Notes under the pieces: model-generated
Told to the model about the DNA's origin: nothing
Seen by the model: the letters and a program-made list of their open reading frames with translations, nothing else
Databases searched by the model: none
Assembly: GCF_019669985.1 (NCBI RefSeq)
Contig: NZ_AP019782.1
Location: forward strand, 3,032,001-3,096,000
Length of the DNA: 64,000 nt
Source: Methylogaea oryzae
GTDB lineage: Bacteria; Pseudomonadota; Gammaproteobacteria; Methylococcales; Methylococcaceae
Reading direction: 5' to 3'
Made by a program: the position numbers and the translations under genes
Shown here: positions 1-9,128 of the stretch, one piece after another
Position numbering within the stretch: position 1 is the first letter of the stretch
How the letters are laid out: every line of letters begins with the position of its first letter

Positions 1-44
1 TTTTCCCACAACTCGGCGGGTACCTTGTATTTTTTGCCAATCAT
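1..44 (-). CDS. Partial ORF cut by left edge, possible transposase N-terminus
   Basis: An ATG on the minus strand at 44 opens a frame that runs off the window: MIGKKYKVPAELWE. The 'ELWE' pattern after a short basic start resembles the N-terminus of IS5-type transposases. Fourteen residues are too few to settle the family, so this is a guess from pattern alone. Confidence 0.22.
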   Translation of the reverse strand, partial: MIGKKYKVPAELWE

Positions 45-372
45 ATGCCGCCCGCCAAAAAATGAAACGCAACCTAGACTGCCATAGAGTACCGGCTTAA
101 TGTCGCCACATTTAATTCCACTTCTAGTTACCGGCAAGCGCGGCCCACGAAAGGAGGCACCAATAGTCGGCAGCGTTTCCTTCGCATCCGGCGTTGCCGG
201 GAATATCGCCGCGTCGGCCGAAATCGGGGCGGGGACAACACGGCGGATGGGTCGCGCCGGTTCTCCCCGCCCCGGCTAGCGCCTATGTCGCCCTTCCACC
301 TATAATGCCCGCTTCTTGCCCGCCCTTCGGCGCGGGCCATAGCCGTTCCGGCTACACCGAAGGATTCCCAAT
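45..372. other. Intergenic region upstream of gshA, no gene seen
   Basis: No convincing coding sequence. The left part is AT-richer than the rest and could be the end of an insertion sequence whose transposase starts at 44. The right part is the gshA leader. Short open frames here have no recognisable product and look like noise. Confidence 0.5.
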
Positions 373-1950
373 TTGAGTGCAGCGATCAATACCCTGCTCG
401 GCCGGCTGGCCGAGGGCGGACAGCAGGCCCTGTTAAGCGCCGGCCTTAAAGGACTGGAAAAGGAAAGCCTGCGCATCGGGCCGGACGGCATGATCGCCCG
501 GACGCCGCACCCCCTGGCCCTGGGCTCGGCCCTGACCCATCCGGAAATCACCACCGATTACTCCGAGGCCCTGCTGGAGCTGATCACCCCGCCGTTCCAG
601 GATCCGGCCGACACCCTGGCCTATCTGGACGACGTGCACCGGTTCGTCCACGCCAACCTGGACGGCGAAATCCTGTTGGGCAGCAGCATGCCCTGCGGCA
701 TCGACGGCGACGACAGCATTCCCATCGCCCGTTACGGCGATTCCAACATCGGCCGCATGAAATACGTCTACCGGCTGGGGCTGGCCTACCGCTACGGCCG
801 CACCATGCAGGCCATCGCCGGCATCCATTTCAATTACTCGGTGCCGGAAAAGCTGTGGCCGGTGCTGCAGGAGCTGGCCGGCGACACGCGGCCGGCGCAG
901 GCATTCATCGCGGACGCCTATTTCGGCATGATCCGCAATATCCTGCGCCACGGCTGGCTGGTGCTGTATCTGTTCGGCGCCTCGCCGGGCATTTGCCGGG
1001 AGTTTTTCACCGGCCGGGAAAGCTTGGTCGACCAGTTCGAGCAATTCGACGACTGCACGCTGTACAAGCCCTACGCCACCTCGCTGCGCATGAGCGACAT
1101 CGGCTACAAGAACAACAACCAGGCGGGCTTGCGCATTTCCTTCAACAGCCTGGCCGAGTACGTGGACACCCTCAGCCGCGCCATCGCCACGCCCAGCCCG
1201 GACTACGAACGCATCGGCGTGAAGGTGGGCGGCGAGTACCGTCAGCTCAACGCCAACGTGCTGCAAATCGAAAACGAGTACTACAACTCGGTGCGGCCGA
1301 AGCAAATCACCCTGTCCGGCGAAAAGCCCACCCTGGCGCTGAAAAAGCGCGGCATCCGTTATGTGGAGCTGCGCTCGGTGGACCTCAGCCCGTTCCACCC
1401 GGCCGGCATCGACCTGACGGAGCTGCGCTTCCTCGAAGCCTTCATGCTGTATTGCCTGCTGGAGCCCAGCGTGCCGTTCAGCGAAGAGGAGCGCGTCGCC
1501 GCCAACGCCAATATGCAGGCGGTGGCGGTGTCCGGCCGGCAGCCGGGCCTGCAATTGCGGCGCGACGGCGCGCCCCTGGGCCTGCAAGCCTGGGCGGAGG
1601 AAATCGCCGCGTCCATGGCCGGCATTTGCGACTTGCTGGATCAAGGCCGGCCGGAGCGGCCCTATTCGGCCAGCCTGGCGCAACAGAGGGACAAAATCCG
1701 CGACGCGGAGCTGACGCCTTCGGCCCAGGTGCTGGAGCAAATGCGCGGCTCCGGCGATTGCTTCGGCGCCTTCGCCCAGCGCTTGTCGCGCGGGCACGCC
1801 GAGCAATACCGCGCCGACCCCATGACCGCCGAACGGGAGGCCGCGTTCCGCCGGCAAGCGGAGCAGTCCCTGGCCGAGCAACAACGCATCGAAGCCAGCG
1901 ACGCGATTTCCTTCGACGAATTCCTGCAACGCTACTTCGCGCAAAGCTAA
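373..1950 (+). CDS. gshA: Glutamate-cysteine ligase
   Basis: Joins L-glutamate and L-cysteine with ATP, the first and limiting step of glutathione synthesis in the cytosol. The 525-residue product has the length and the N-terminal GLEKESLRI and TDYSEALLELITPP motifs of the proteobacterial class I enzyme. The start is a TTG at 373, preceded by AAGGA about eight bases upstream; no closer ATG keeps the conserved N-terminus. cysH follows after nine bases, so the two are probably one transcript and link glutathione synthesis to sulfate assimilation. I see no missing motif or frameshift. The identification is from recognised sequence, not a search. Confidence 0.95.
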   Translation: MSAAINTLLGRLAEGGQQALLSAGLKGLEKESLRIGPDGMIARTPHPLALGSALTHPEITTDYSEALLELITPPFQDPADTLAYLDDVHRFVHANLDGEILLGSSMPCGIDGDDSIPIARYGDSNIGRMKYVYRLGLAYRYGRTMQAIAGIHFNYSVPEKLWPVLQELAGDTRPAQAFIADAYFGMIRNILRHGWLVLYLFGASPGICREFFTGRESLVDQFEQFDDCTLYKPYATSLRMSDIGYKNNNQAGLRISFNSLAEYVDTLSRAIATPSPDYERIGVKVGGEYRQLNANVLQIENEYYNSVRPKQITLSGEKPTLALKKRGIRYVELRSVDLSPFHPAGIDLTELRFLEAFMLYCLLEPSVPFSEEERVAANANMQAVAVSGRQPGLQLRRDGAPLGLQAWAEEIAASMAGICDLLDQGRPERPYSASLAQQRDKIRDAELTPSAQVLEQMRGSGDCFGAFAQRLSRGHAEQYRADPMTAEREAAFRRQAEQSLAEQQRIEASDAISFDEFLQRYFAQS

Positions 1951-1959
1951 GAGAAAGCA

Positions 1960-2685
1960 ATGAACGCCGACGAACTGCAACAACTGCAACAACAACTAGC
2001 CGGCGCCAAGCCGCGCGCCGTACTGAGAGCCGCCCTGGAGCGCTTCGACAATATCGCCATTTCCTTCAGCGGCGCCGAGGACGTGGCGGTGATAGACCTG
2101 GCCTGCGCCATCCGCCAGGACATCCAGGTGTTCACCTTGGACACCGGCCGGTTGCACGGCGAAACCTACCGGCTGCTGGAGGAAGTGCGCAAGCGTTATC
2201 CCATCCGCCTGCGGGTGATGTTCCCCGATCCGGCCGGGGTGGAAGCCATGGTGCGGGAAAAAGGCCTTTACAGCTTTTACGACGACGGCCACAGCGAATG
2301 CTGCCGCCTGCGCAAAGTCGAGCCGCTAAAGCGGGCCTTGGCCGGCCTGGACGCGTGGATCACCGGCCAGCGCCGCGACCAGAGCGTCGACACCCGCCAG
2401 GATTTACCCGAGGTCCAGCTCGACCCGGCCTTCTCCACGCCGGAGCACGCGCTGGTGAAGTTCAACCCCCTGGCCGGCTGGACTTCGCGCCAAGTGTGGG
2501 ACCACATCGAAGCCTACGACGTGCCCTACAACGCCCTGCACCGCCGCGGCTACACCAGCATCGGCTGCGAACCCTGCACCCGCCCCATCCTGCCCAACCA
2601 GCACGAGCGGGAAGGCCGCTGGTGGTGGGAGGACGGCGGCAAGAAGGAGTGCGGGCTGCACGTGGGCAAAGCCGACAAGGCGTAA
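1960..2685 (+). CDS. cysH: Adenylylsulfate reductase of the CysH family, Fe-S type
   Basis: Thioredoxin-dependent reductase of assimilatory sulfate reduction, making sulfite from activated sulfate. The 241-residue protein has the PP-loop-like SFSGAEDVAV near the N-terminus. It also has the paired cysteines of ECCRLRK (about residue 111) and a second pair in GCEPCTR. These four cysteines bind [4Fe-4S] in the APS-reducing branch, so APS is a likelier substrate than PAPS. The C-terminal KKECGLH carries the catalytic cysteine. It lies nine bases after gshA and probably shares its transcript. An inverted-repeat element follows directly. Confidence 0.9.
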   Translation: MNADELQQLQQQLAGAKPRAVLRAALERFDNIAISFSGAEDVAVIDLACAIRQDIQVFTLDTGRLHGETYRLLEEVRKRYPIRLRVMFPDPAGVEAMVREKGLYSFYDDGHSECCRLRKVEPLKRALAGLDAWITGQRRDQSVDTRQDLPEVQLDPAFSTPEHALVKFNPLAGWTSRQVWDHIEAYDVPYNALHRRGYTSIGCEPCTRPILPNQHEREGRWWWEDGGKKECGLHVGKADKA

Positions 2686-2690
2686 CCTCC

Positions 2691-2783
2691 GGGGGCGCGG
2701 GCATCCTGCCCGCTCGCGGCGGAGCCAGCCGACGGCTATCCGCGCCTGCGGCGCGCTTGCGGCCAGGATGGCCGCGCTCCCGG
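2691..2783. repeat. Inverted-repeat element, family B copy 1
   Basis: The ends read GCGCGGGCATCCTGCCCGC and, about 50 bases later, GGCCAGGATGGCCGCGCTCC, so the element can fold into a long hairpin. The same ends, more perfectly matched, recur at 34745..34846 between rnfC and rnfD. It is probably a small non-autonomous palindromic repeat. It lies after cysH and before the convergent lipoprotein gene. Confidence 0.6.
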
Positions 2784-2800
2784 CGGCGAAGGGCGTCCGC

Positions 2801-3211
2801 CTAGTCGCAGAAGGCGGTGCAATAGGTGTGCGGAATCACCCGCCCGCCGCAGTTGGTGTGGCAGGCGCGGTAGTCTGATTCGCAGCGTTCCACGCAACTG
2901 CTGTCGCTGCAGTTGCCGTAGTGGGTGAAATCCGACTGGCTTTTCTTGACCGGCTTGCCTTTGCGCTGTTGCTCGTTGACGTAGCTCAAATAGTCGTTCT
3001 GCGACTCCAGGCGGGCCATGGCCTCGCAGCTTTGGCTCTGCGAACGGCAAGACTGGACGCAGCTCTGCTGGGACGACAGGCAGCTGTTGCCGCACATGCG
3101 GCCCTCGGCGCTGGCGGCCGGCAGCATTTGGTAATCGGTGTGGTAGATGGGGCCGCAACCGGCCAACATCACCGCCAAACCCACGAGCACCGCCGACAGT
3201 AAGCGCATCAT
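2801..3211 (-). CDS. Small Cys-rich lipoprotein, function unknown
   Basis: The start at 3211 gives MMRLLSAVLVGLAVMLAGCG, a lipoprotein signal with lipobox LAGC; the longer frame upstream adds only an unlikely leader. The mature part of about 118 residues has at least twelve cysteines in CxxxC-like spacings (CGNSC, CVQSC, CVERC, CHTNC), suggesting a disulfide-rich envelope protein. I do not recognise a named family. It converges with cysH and is separated from the Rieske gene by about 58 bases. It might be anchored in the outer membrane. Confidence 0.65.
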   Translation of the reverse strand: MMRLLSAVLVGLAVMLAGCGPIYHTDYQMLPAASAEGRMCGNSCLSSQQSCVQSCRSQSQSCEAMARLESQNDYLSYVNEQQRKGKPVKKSQSDFTHYGNCSDSSCVERCESDYRACHTNCGGRVIPHTYCTAFCD

Positions 3212-3269
3212 CGTTCCGTTATCCCATGTCAAAGGGCTGCGACCCGCGGTCCGCACACCGCCGCACAGC

Positions 3270-3590
3270 TTAATCCCAGCGGTCGTCCCGCACCTGCACC
3301 GCGCCGCCTTCCAGCCGCACCGGAAAGACGGCGATGTCCTCGTAGGCCGGCGGCTTGGTCACCGCGCCGGTGCGGATGCAAAAGCGCGCGCCGTGGCGCG
3401 GGCAGACGATCTCGTCGCCCTCCAGGCAGCCGCTGGCGATTTCCGCGCCGTCGTGGCTGCACACGTCGTGGATGGCGTAATACTCGCCTTCCAGGTTGAA
3501 CACCGCCACCGGCGTGCCGTCCACATCCACCAGGGCACGGCCTCCCGGCGGCAGATCGGCCGCCGGGCAAACATCGATCCAATCGGACAT
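3270..3590 (-). CDS. Rieske [2Fe-2S] ferredoxin
   Basis: A 106-residue soluble protein with the Rieske motif CSH followed sixteen residues later by CPRH, the two Cys and two His that bind a [2Fe-2S] cluster. Length and pattern match stand-alone Rieske ferredoxins of dioxygenase systems and NirD-like proteins. No oxygenase or nitrite reductase gene lies next to it, so the electron partner is unknown. It reads in the same direction as the downstream lipoprotein gene. Confidence 0.85.
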   Translation of the reverse strand: MSDWIDVCPAADLPPGGRALVDVDGTPVAVFNLEGEYYAIHDVCSHDGAEIASGCLEGDEIVCPRHGARFCIRTGAVTKPPAYEDIAVFPVRLEGGAVQVRDDRWD

Positions 3591-3625
3591 CGGCTGATTC
3601 GACTCCCGTTTTTGCTTCGTTCGGT

Positions 3626-4969
3626 TTACAGCCCGTTACGGGCGATGACATCGCGGTAAAAATAACCGCTGTCCTTGATGGTACGGCGCTGGCTGGAAAA
3701 ATCCACCTGGACCAAGCCGAAAGTCTTGGCATACCCCAGCGACCATTCGAAATTGTCCAGCAGCGACCAGGCGAAATAGCCTTTCAGGTTCACGCCCAAG
3801 CGGATGGCCTCGTGGGCCGCCCGCAGGTGGCCGCGCAGGTATTCCACCCGGCGCGGATCGGCGACGCGGCCGTTGTGGGCGGGCGGATCGGCGAAAGCCG
3901 CGCCGTTTTCGGTGATGTAAATGGGCGGATCGCCGTAGCGCTGCTTGACCCATTGCAGGGTGCGGGTCAGGCCTTCGGGGAACACCTCCCAGCCCATTTC
4001 GGTGTATTCGGCGCCTTCCTGGCGCACGGACTCGGCGTGGGGCGGCGGGTTTTGCGGCGCGTCGCGGTTGACGCTGCGGGTGTAGTAGTTGATGCCGAGA
4101 AAATCGAACGGCTCCAGCAGCAAGGCCATGTCGGCCAGGTCGAAACGGGGCCAGTGTTGGCCGAACATTTCCGCCAGCTCGTCCGGGTAGGAGCCCAGCA
4201 TGACGCCGTCGAGGAACCAGCGGTTCATGTAGGCGTGGGCGCGGCTCATGGCGGCGGCGTCGTCCGGGCCGACCGAGGCGGCGTATTTCGGCTCCAGGTT
4301 CACCACCAGGCCGATCTGACCCTGGCCGTCGGCGCGGAACGCCTGCACGCCCAGGGCGTGGGCGCGCAGCAGGTTGTGGGCAACCCAGGGCGCCTCGTCC
4401 AGGGAACGATGACCCGGCGCGTGGACGCCGTGCATGTAGCCGTCGTTAACCACCACCCAAGGCTCGTTAAGGGTGGCCCACAGCGGCACTTTGTCGCCCA
4501 GTTCGCGGAACAGGATATGGGCGTAATCGGCGAACCAGTTGGCGCTGTCGCGGTTGGCCCAGCCGCCCTGCTCTTGCAGCGCTTGGGGCAAATCCCAGTG
4601 GAACAACGTGGCGCAGGGCTGGATGCCCGCTTCCAGCAGCCGGTCCAGCAAACGCCGGTAAAAGTCGAGGCCGGCCGGATTGATGCGTCCCCGCCCTTCC
4701 GGCAGGATGCGGCTCCAGGAAACGCTGAAGCGGTAGGCCTGGAGGCCAAGCTGCCGCATCAGGGCCACGTCCTCCTCGTAGCGGCGGTAATGGTCGCAGG
4801 CCACGTCGCCGGTGCCGCCGTCGGCGATGGCGTCCGGCTGATGGGAGAAATGGTGCCAATTGCTCGGCCCGGCGCCGTCGGCCAAAGGCGAACCTTCGAC
4901 TTGGTAGGCCGAAGTGGCCGCGCCCCAAAGGAAGCCGTCGGGGAAACGGATGCTGCTGCTATCGGTCAT
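3626..4969 (-). CDS. Beta-glucosidase, glycoside hydrolase family 1
   Basis: Retaining GH1 enzyme that splits terminal beta-glucosyl residues from short oligosaccharides. The 447-residue protein begins with FPDGFLWGAATSAYQVEG and contains TLNEP (acid/base Glu169) and ITENG (nucleophile Glu354). There is no signal peptide, so it acts in the cytosol on imported sugars. Its start overlaps the end of the upstream ABC ATPase gene by four bases, so the two are translationally coupled. The neighbours (ATPase, secreted glycoamylase-like protein, sugar-binding lipoprotein) suggest a locus for beta-glucan oligosaccharides or reserve sugar turnover. Confidence 0.92.
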   Translation of the reverse strand: MTDSSSIRFPDGFLWGAATSAYQVEGSPLADGAGPSNWHHFSHQPDAIADGGTGDVACDHYRRYEEDVALMRQLGLQAYRFSVSWSRILPEGRGRINPAGLDFYRRLLDRLLEAGIQPCATLFHWDLPQALQEQGGWANRDSANWFADYAHILFRELGDKVPLWATLNEPWVVVNDGYMHGVHAPGHRSLDEAPWVAHNLLRAHALGVQAFRADGQGQIGLVVNLEPKYAASVGPDDAAAMSRAHAYMNRWFLDGVMLGSYPDELAEMFGQHWPRFDLADMALLLEPFDFLGINYYTRSVNRDAPQNPPPHAESVRQEGAEYTEMGWEVFPEGLTRTLQWVKQRYGDPPIYITENGAAFADPPAHNGRVADPRRVEYLRGHLRAAHEAIRLGVNLKGYFAWSLLDNFEWSLGYAKTFGLVQVDFSSQRRTIKDSGYFYRDVIARNGL

Positions 4970-6042
4970 GGGTTGAAAATCGCCTTGCCGTCCGCGTCGA
5001 AGAAATGCAGATTTTGTTGTTCAAAAGCCAGACGCACCCGCTCGCCCTTGACGAAAGGCTGCATGCCCTGCAAACGCGCCACGGCCAGCGCCGCCGGATC
5101 ATGCCCCAAACGCACGTACAACAGCGTCTCGTGGCCCAGGTGCTCGATATTGTCCACCTGCCCGGCCAGCCCCGGCTCGCTGTCGCTGCGGCACAAACAC
5201 AGCTGCTCCGGCCGGACGCCGAGCGTGGCGGTGCGCCGCAGCAATTCCGGCGAGCCGCCGCAGCGCACGCGCTGCTCTCCCACCAGGAACTCGCCTTCGC
5301 CGGACGGCTGCGCCGGCAGGAGGTTCATAGGCGGGTTGCCGATGAAGCCGGCGACGAACACATTGGCCGGCTTGCGATACAGGGTTTGCGGGTCCGCCAC
5401 CTGCTCCAGCCGCCCCTGATGGAACACGGCCACACGCCGCCCCAGCGTCATGGCCTCCACTTGGTCGTGGGTCACGTAGGCCATGGTGGTGCCCAGCTCG
5501 GCTTGCAGCTCGGCGATTTCCGCCCGCACGTTGACGCGCAGCTTGGCGTCCAGGTTGGAGAGCGGCTCGTCCAACAGGAACACCGCCGGCTTGCGCACCA
5601 AGGCCCGCCCCATGGCGGCGCGCTGGCGCTGGCCGCCGGAAAGCTGCTTGGGCAGCCGCTCCAGCAGTTCCTCCATGTGCACCTGCTCCGCCGCCCGCTG
5701 CACCCGCCGGTCGATTTCCGGCCGGTCCAGGCCGTGCATCTTCAGCGGGAACTCCAGGTTCTCCCGCACGGTCATGTGGGGATAGAGCGCGTAATCCTGA
5801 AACACCATGGCCACGTTGCGCTGCTGCGGCGGCACGCCGTTCACCGATTGGCCGCCGATGGCGATGTCGCCGGCGCTGGGCTGTTCCAGGCCGGCGATCA
5901 AACGCAGCAAGGTGGATTTGCCGCAGCCGGACGAGCCGACGCACACCAGCAACTCGCCTTCCTCGATGGTCAAATCCAATTGGTTCAAGGCGCGCACGTC
6001 GCCGTAAACCTTGTCCACTCCGCTAAACACTACGTCGGACAT
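4966..6042 (-). CDS. Sugar ABC transporter ATP-binding protein (MalK/UgpC type)
   Basis: ATPase subunit of a CUT1-type sugar importer. In 358 residues it has Walker A GSSGCGKST (36-44), the LSGGQRQR signature (134-141), LLDEP (156-160) and a C-terminal OB-like region as in MalK. It is coupled to the GH1 gene. No permease genes lie in the locus, although a binding protein is encoded nearby on the other strand. MalK-type ATPases can serve several importers, so the permeases may be elsewhere in the genome. Confidence 0.9.
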   Translation of the reverse strand: MSDVVFSGVDKVYGDVRALNQLDLTIEEGELLVCVGSSGCGKSTLLRLIAGLEQPSAGDIAIGGQSVNGVPPQQRNVAMVFQDYALYPHMTVRENLEFPLKMHGLDRPEIDRRVQRAAEQVHMEELLERLPKQLSGGQRQRAAMGRALVRKPAVFLLDEPLSNLDAKLRVNVRAEIAELQAELGTTMAYVTHDQVEAMTLGRRVAVFHQGRLEQVADPQTLYRKPANVFVAGFIGNPPMNLLPAQPSGEGEFLVGEQRVRCGGSPELLRRTATLGVRPEQLCLCRSDSEPGLAGQVDNIEHLGHETLLYVRLGHDPAALAVARLQGMQPFVKGERVRLAFEQQNLHFFDADGKAIFNP

Positions 6043-6128
6043 GTCAGTTACACCGTTCTAGGTTGCGTCGAGCGCCGGGCGGCGCGGCCGAAGCCGCACC
6101 GCGAGACAGGACGCCGGCATCGCCAGCC

Positions 6129-7625
6129 TTAATCGAAGAAGTTTTCCTTGCGGATCAGCGGCAGCACCTTCTGCATGATCGGGTCGGAAGTAAAGCGCTT
6201 GTGCACCTTGCCGCCGCTCAAATGGTTGGCGATGGCGAGGAACATCATGCTCTGGTCCAAGGTGAGCTGCTGGTAGGCCACTTTGCCGGTGTTGGGATCG
6301 ACGGCGTCGTAAAAGCCGTATTCGCCGTAAACCGGGTAGCGCCGCGCCAGTTCCATGAGGTTGGCGGTGGCTTGCTTGGGCTCGGTGAGCAGGGCCAGGG
6401 CCGCCGCGTGGGGCGTCACCACGCCGGGCTGGTAGCCGGACACGCCCAACATCTTGGCGCCGTATTCGTGGTACGGACCGCCCGGCGTAGCGGAGGGAGA
6501 CATGCCCCACACCGGGTATTTCAGCTCCTCCAGGGCGTAGCGGCGCTGGATCTCGGTGTGGATCGCGCCGTTGCGGCCCAGGCTGTTGGGCGCCAGCTTG
6601 CCTTCGTCCACCACCAAGCGCGGCATCAACGCCTCGAACATGCTGCCGCCCCAAGAGGGCACGAACTCCCAATCCTTGTAGCGGTAGCGGCCGCCGCGGG
6701 TTTCCAAGCCGTCGAAATTCTTGGGATGGCGGCCGATAGGCGTCTGCGCCTGCCAGGTGTGGTCTTCCGGCAGGGTGCGGTGCATGGCGAACCAGTGTTC
6801 GGCCGGCACGTCCCCCTTGCCGATGGCCAGCAGGCTGCCCAACCGCGCTTCGGTGAACATCACCCCGTAGTGTTGGTCGGTGAGATGCTTGTGGTCCGCC
6901 TCATAGCCCTGGCGCATGTGGCGCAGGTTCTCGTCGTAGAAGAAGCGGTAATTGCCCTGGTCGATCAACTGGCTGCAACGCTGCGCCAATTCGGGAAAAG
7001 TCTGCCGCGCCGCCATCAGGCCGGCGGTGAGCCAGGCCGAATCCACGAAGGACACGAAATGGCTGCTACGCTCCAGGGTGGTGGTGTCGTAATAGTTGTA
7101 GAAAAAGCCTTCGTGGCGTTCCAGGCGCTCCAGGGTGGAAACGATTTTTTCCGCCGCGGCCAAGGCCTGGCGCCGGTCGATCAATTTCAGGTCCATGGCG
7201 GCGCCCAGGGAAACGAAACGCATGCCGATATTGGTGGGGCTGGTGTAATCGCCCACCAGGGACCGGGAGGGGTCGACGCTGGCGTCGCTGAAATTCACCG
7301 TGTCCAGCGGCAAGCCGTTCTCCTTGTCGGTCAAGGCCGCCAAGCCGCGCCACGTATCCGCCGCCACCCGCTGCAAGAAAGCCTGGCCGTCCTTGGGCAA
7401 CTCGGAACCCTTGACCAGCGCCGTGGTGGGCCAACCCACCAGTCGTTCCTTGAGCCTAGCCTGAAGGTCCTTGCCGCCCACTTCCAACTGCCAATTGTCC
7501 TTGATCGGGCGCGGCGGAGGCCCCATGTGATCCGCCACGACCACCGCGGGATGAGTAGCCAGCGCCAATAGACCCACCGTCAACATCGCGGAAAATTTAC
7601 CCGGACGCCCAAACCTATTCGACAT
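6129..7625 (-). CDS. Secreted glycoamylase-like glucanase (GH144-like)
   Basis: 498 residues with an N-terminal signal peptide (hydrophobic stretch about 12-30), so periplasmic or secreted. The body resembles the 'glucoamylase-like' (alpha/alpha)6 barrel family that includes endo-beta-1,2-glucanases. Supporting stretches include WEFVPSWGGSMFEALMP and WGMSPSATP. It is 86 bases upstream of the ABC ATPase and GH1 genes and reads the same way. A plausible job is cutting a beta-glucan outside the cytosol before uptake, but the substrate is not visible from sequence. Confidence 0.75.
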   Translation of the reverse strand: MSNRFGRPGKFSAMLTVGLLALATHPAVVVADHMGPPPRPIKDNWQLEVGGKDLQARLKERLVGWPTTALVKGSELPKDGQAFLQRVAADTWRGLAALTDKENGLPLDTVNFSDASVDPSRSLVGDYTSPTNIGMRFVSLGAAMDLKLIDRRQALAAAEKIVSTLERLERHEGFFYNYYDTTTLERSSHFVSFVDSAWLTAGLMAARQTFPELAQRCSQLIDQGNYRFFYDENLRHMRQGYEADHKHLTDQHYGVMFTEARLGSLLAIGKGDVPAEHWFAMHRTLPEDHTWQAQTPIGRHPKNFDGLETRGGRYRYKDWEFVPSWGGSMFEALMPRLVVDEGKLAPNSLGRNGAIHTEIQRRYALEELKYPVWGMSPSATPGGPYHEYGAKMLGVSGYQPGVVTPHAAALALLTEPKQATANLMELARRYPVYGEYGFYDAVDPNTGKVAYQQLTLDQSMMFLAIANHLSGGKVHKRFTSDPIMQKVLPLIRKENFFD

Positions 7626-7844
7626 ATAACCTCTTAATAGTGCAGCAAATTCAATACGCGCCTAGCGACGGTGCGGGGCTTGCCCGAAACGGCGACGCCA
7701 AAAGCGAGGCGAGCGCCCCTGCGTCAACCCCATTCGGCAACCGGCGCGGCGCGGGACGCAAACCGACGATTCATTTCGTGGGCTAAGCCGGCGTAACATT
7801 ATATGATTGACCGGCCGCTTCTTTCCCTTAATTCCGCCAGCCCC

Positions 7845-9119
7845 ATGCTACTTTTCCATTGGCTCCGGCCGATTCCTCTACTGGCCGCACTGGCCCTGAC
7901 CGGCTGCGGCGGCACCGCCTCCGACGTGGAAACCGTCGTGTTGTGGGCCATGGGCCGGGAAGGCGAGGTGGTGCAGCAATTGCTGCCGGAATTCGAGTCG
8001 GCCCATCCCGGCATCAAAGTCAAAGTCCAGCAGATCCCCTGGAGCGCCGCCCACGAAAAGCTGCTCACCGCCTATGCCGGCGGCAATATGCCCGACGTGG
8101 TGCAACTGGGCGGCACCTGGCTGGCGGAATTCGTCGCCATCGGCGCGCTGCAGCCCTTGGACCGGCGGCTGGCGGCCTCGTCCCTACCGCCGGACGATTA
8201 CTATCCGGCCGCCCTGGACGCCAATCGCCTGGATGGGGAGCTGTACGGCCTGCCCTGGTACGTGGACACCCGCGTGTTGTTCTACCGCACGGACCTATTG
8301 GAAAAAGCCGGCGTCGGCCAGGTGCCGGCCACTTGGCAGCAATGGCTGAAAGCCCTGGGCAAAGTCCAGGCAGGCAAACGCGCCGAGTACGCCTTGTTGC
8401 TGCCCATGAACGAATGGGAACTGCCGACGGCCCTGGCTTGGCAGGAAAACGCCGAATTGCTGCGCGACGGCGGCCGTTACGGCAACTTCCGCAGCGACGC
8501 CTTCCGCCGCGCCTTCGGTTTCTACGTGTCGCTTTATCAACGACACTTGGCTCCGGCGCAAAGCAGCAGCCAAATCTCCAACACCCATCAGGAATTCGCC
8601 CGCGGTTATTTCGCCGCCTTCGTCAGCGGCCCGTGGAACGTGGGAGAACTGCGCCGCCGCCTGCCGCCGGCCATGCAATCGCGCTGGGCGACCGCTCCCC
8701 TGCCGGCGCGGGAAGGCGACGAGCCGGGCTTGTCCCTGGCCGGCGGCGCCAGCCTGGCGATCAGTCGCCAAGCCCAACACCCCGATGCCGCCTGGGCCGT
8801 GCTGGAATACCTGTCCCAGCCGCAACAGCAAATCCGCTTTTACCAATTGACCGGCGACCTGCCGCCGCGCCGCGACAGCTGGGCCGACCCGGCCCTGGCC
8901 ACCGACCCTACCCTGGAGGCTTTCCGCCGGCAGCTGCCGCATATGCGCGCCGCGCCGCAAGTGCCGGAGTGGGAACGCATCGCCAGCAAGATCGCCTACT
9001 ACGCCGAACAAGCGGCGCGCGGCAAAATGACCCAGGACGAAGCCCTGGCGGCATTGGACCAGGAAACCGACGCCATCCTGGAAAAACGGCGCTGGCTGCT
9101 GCGGCAGCGCGAGCGCTGA
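7845..9119 (+). CDS. Sugar-binding lipoprotein of an ABC importer
   Basis: Extracellular solute-binding protein family 1. The start at 7845 gives a 20-residue signal ending in lipobox LTGC; an in-frame ATG at 7803 would place 14 odd residues in front. Typical features follow: VVLWAMGREGEVV, EFESAHPGIKVKVQQIPW, and GLPWYVDTRVLFYRTDLLEKAG. It is divergent from the glycoamylase-like gene with about 220 bases between. It is the likely receptor for the importer whose ATPase is at 4966..6042. No permeases are adjacent. Confidence 0.85.
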   Translation: MLLFHWLRPIPLLAALALTGCGGTASDVETVVLWAMGREGEVVQQLLPEFESAHPGIKVKVQQIPWSAAHEKLLTAYAGGNMPDVVQLGGTWLAEFVAIGALQPLDRRLAASSLPPDDYYPAALDANRLDGELYGLPWYVDTRVLFYRTDLLEKAGVGQVPATWQQWLKALGKVQAGKRAEYALLLPMNEWELPTALAWQENAELLRDGGRYGNFRSDAFRRAFGFYVSLYQRHLAPAQSSSQISNTHQEFARGYFAAFVSGPWNVGELRRRLPPAMQSRWATAPLPAREGDEPGLSLAGGASLAISRQAQHPDAAWAVLEYLSQPQQQIRFYQLTGDLPPRRDSWADPALATDPTLEAFRRQLPHMRAAPQVPEWERIASKIAYYAEQAARGKMTQDEALAALDQETDAILEKRRWLLRQRER

Positions 9120-9128
9120 ACGCGCCGT

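Noticed and set aside
433-1995. 520-residue open frame on the minus strand across gshA
   Set aside because: Complete shadow of gshA in GC-rich DNA; the translation is His/Gln/Val-rich with no family pattern.
3812-5419. 535-residue plus-strand frame over the glucosidase and ABC genes
   Set aside because: Antisense to two clearly recognised genes; low-complexity composition.
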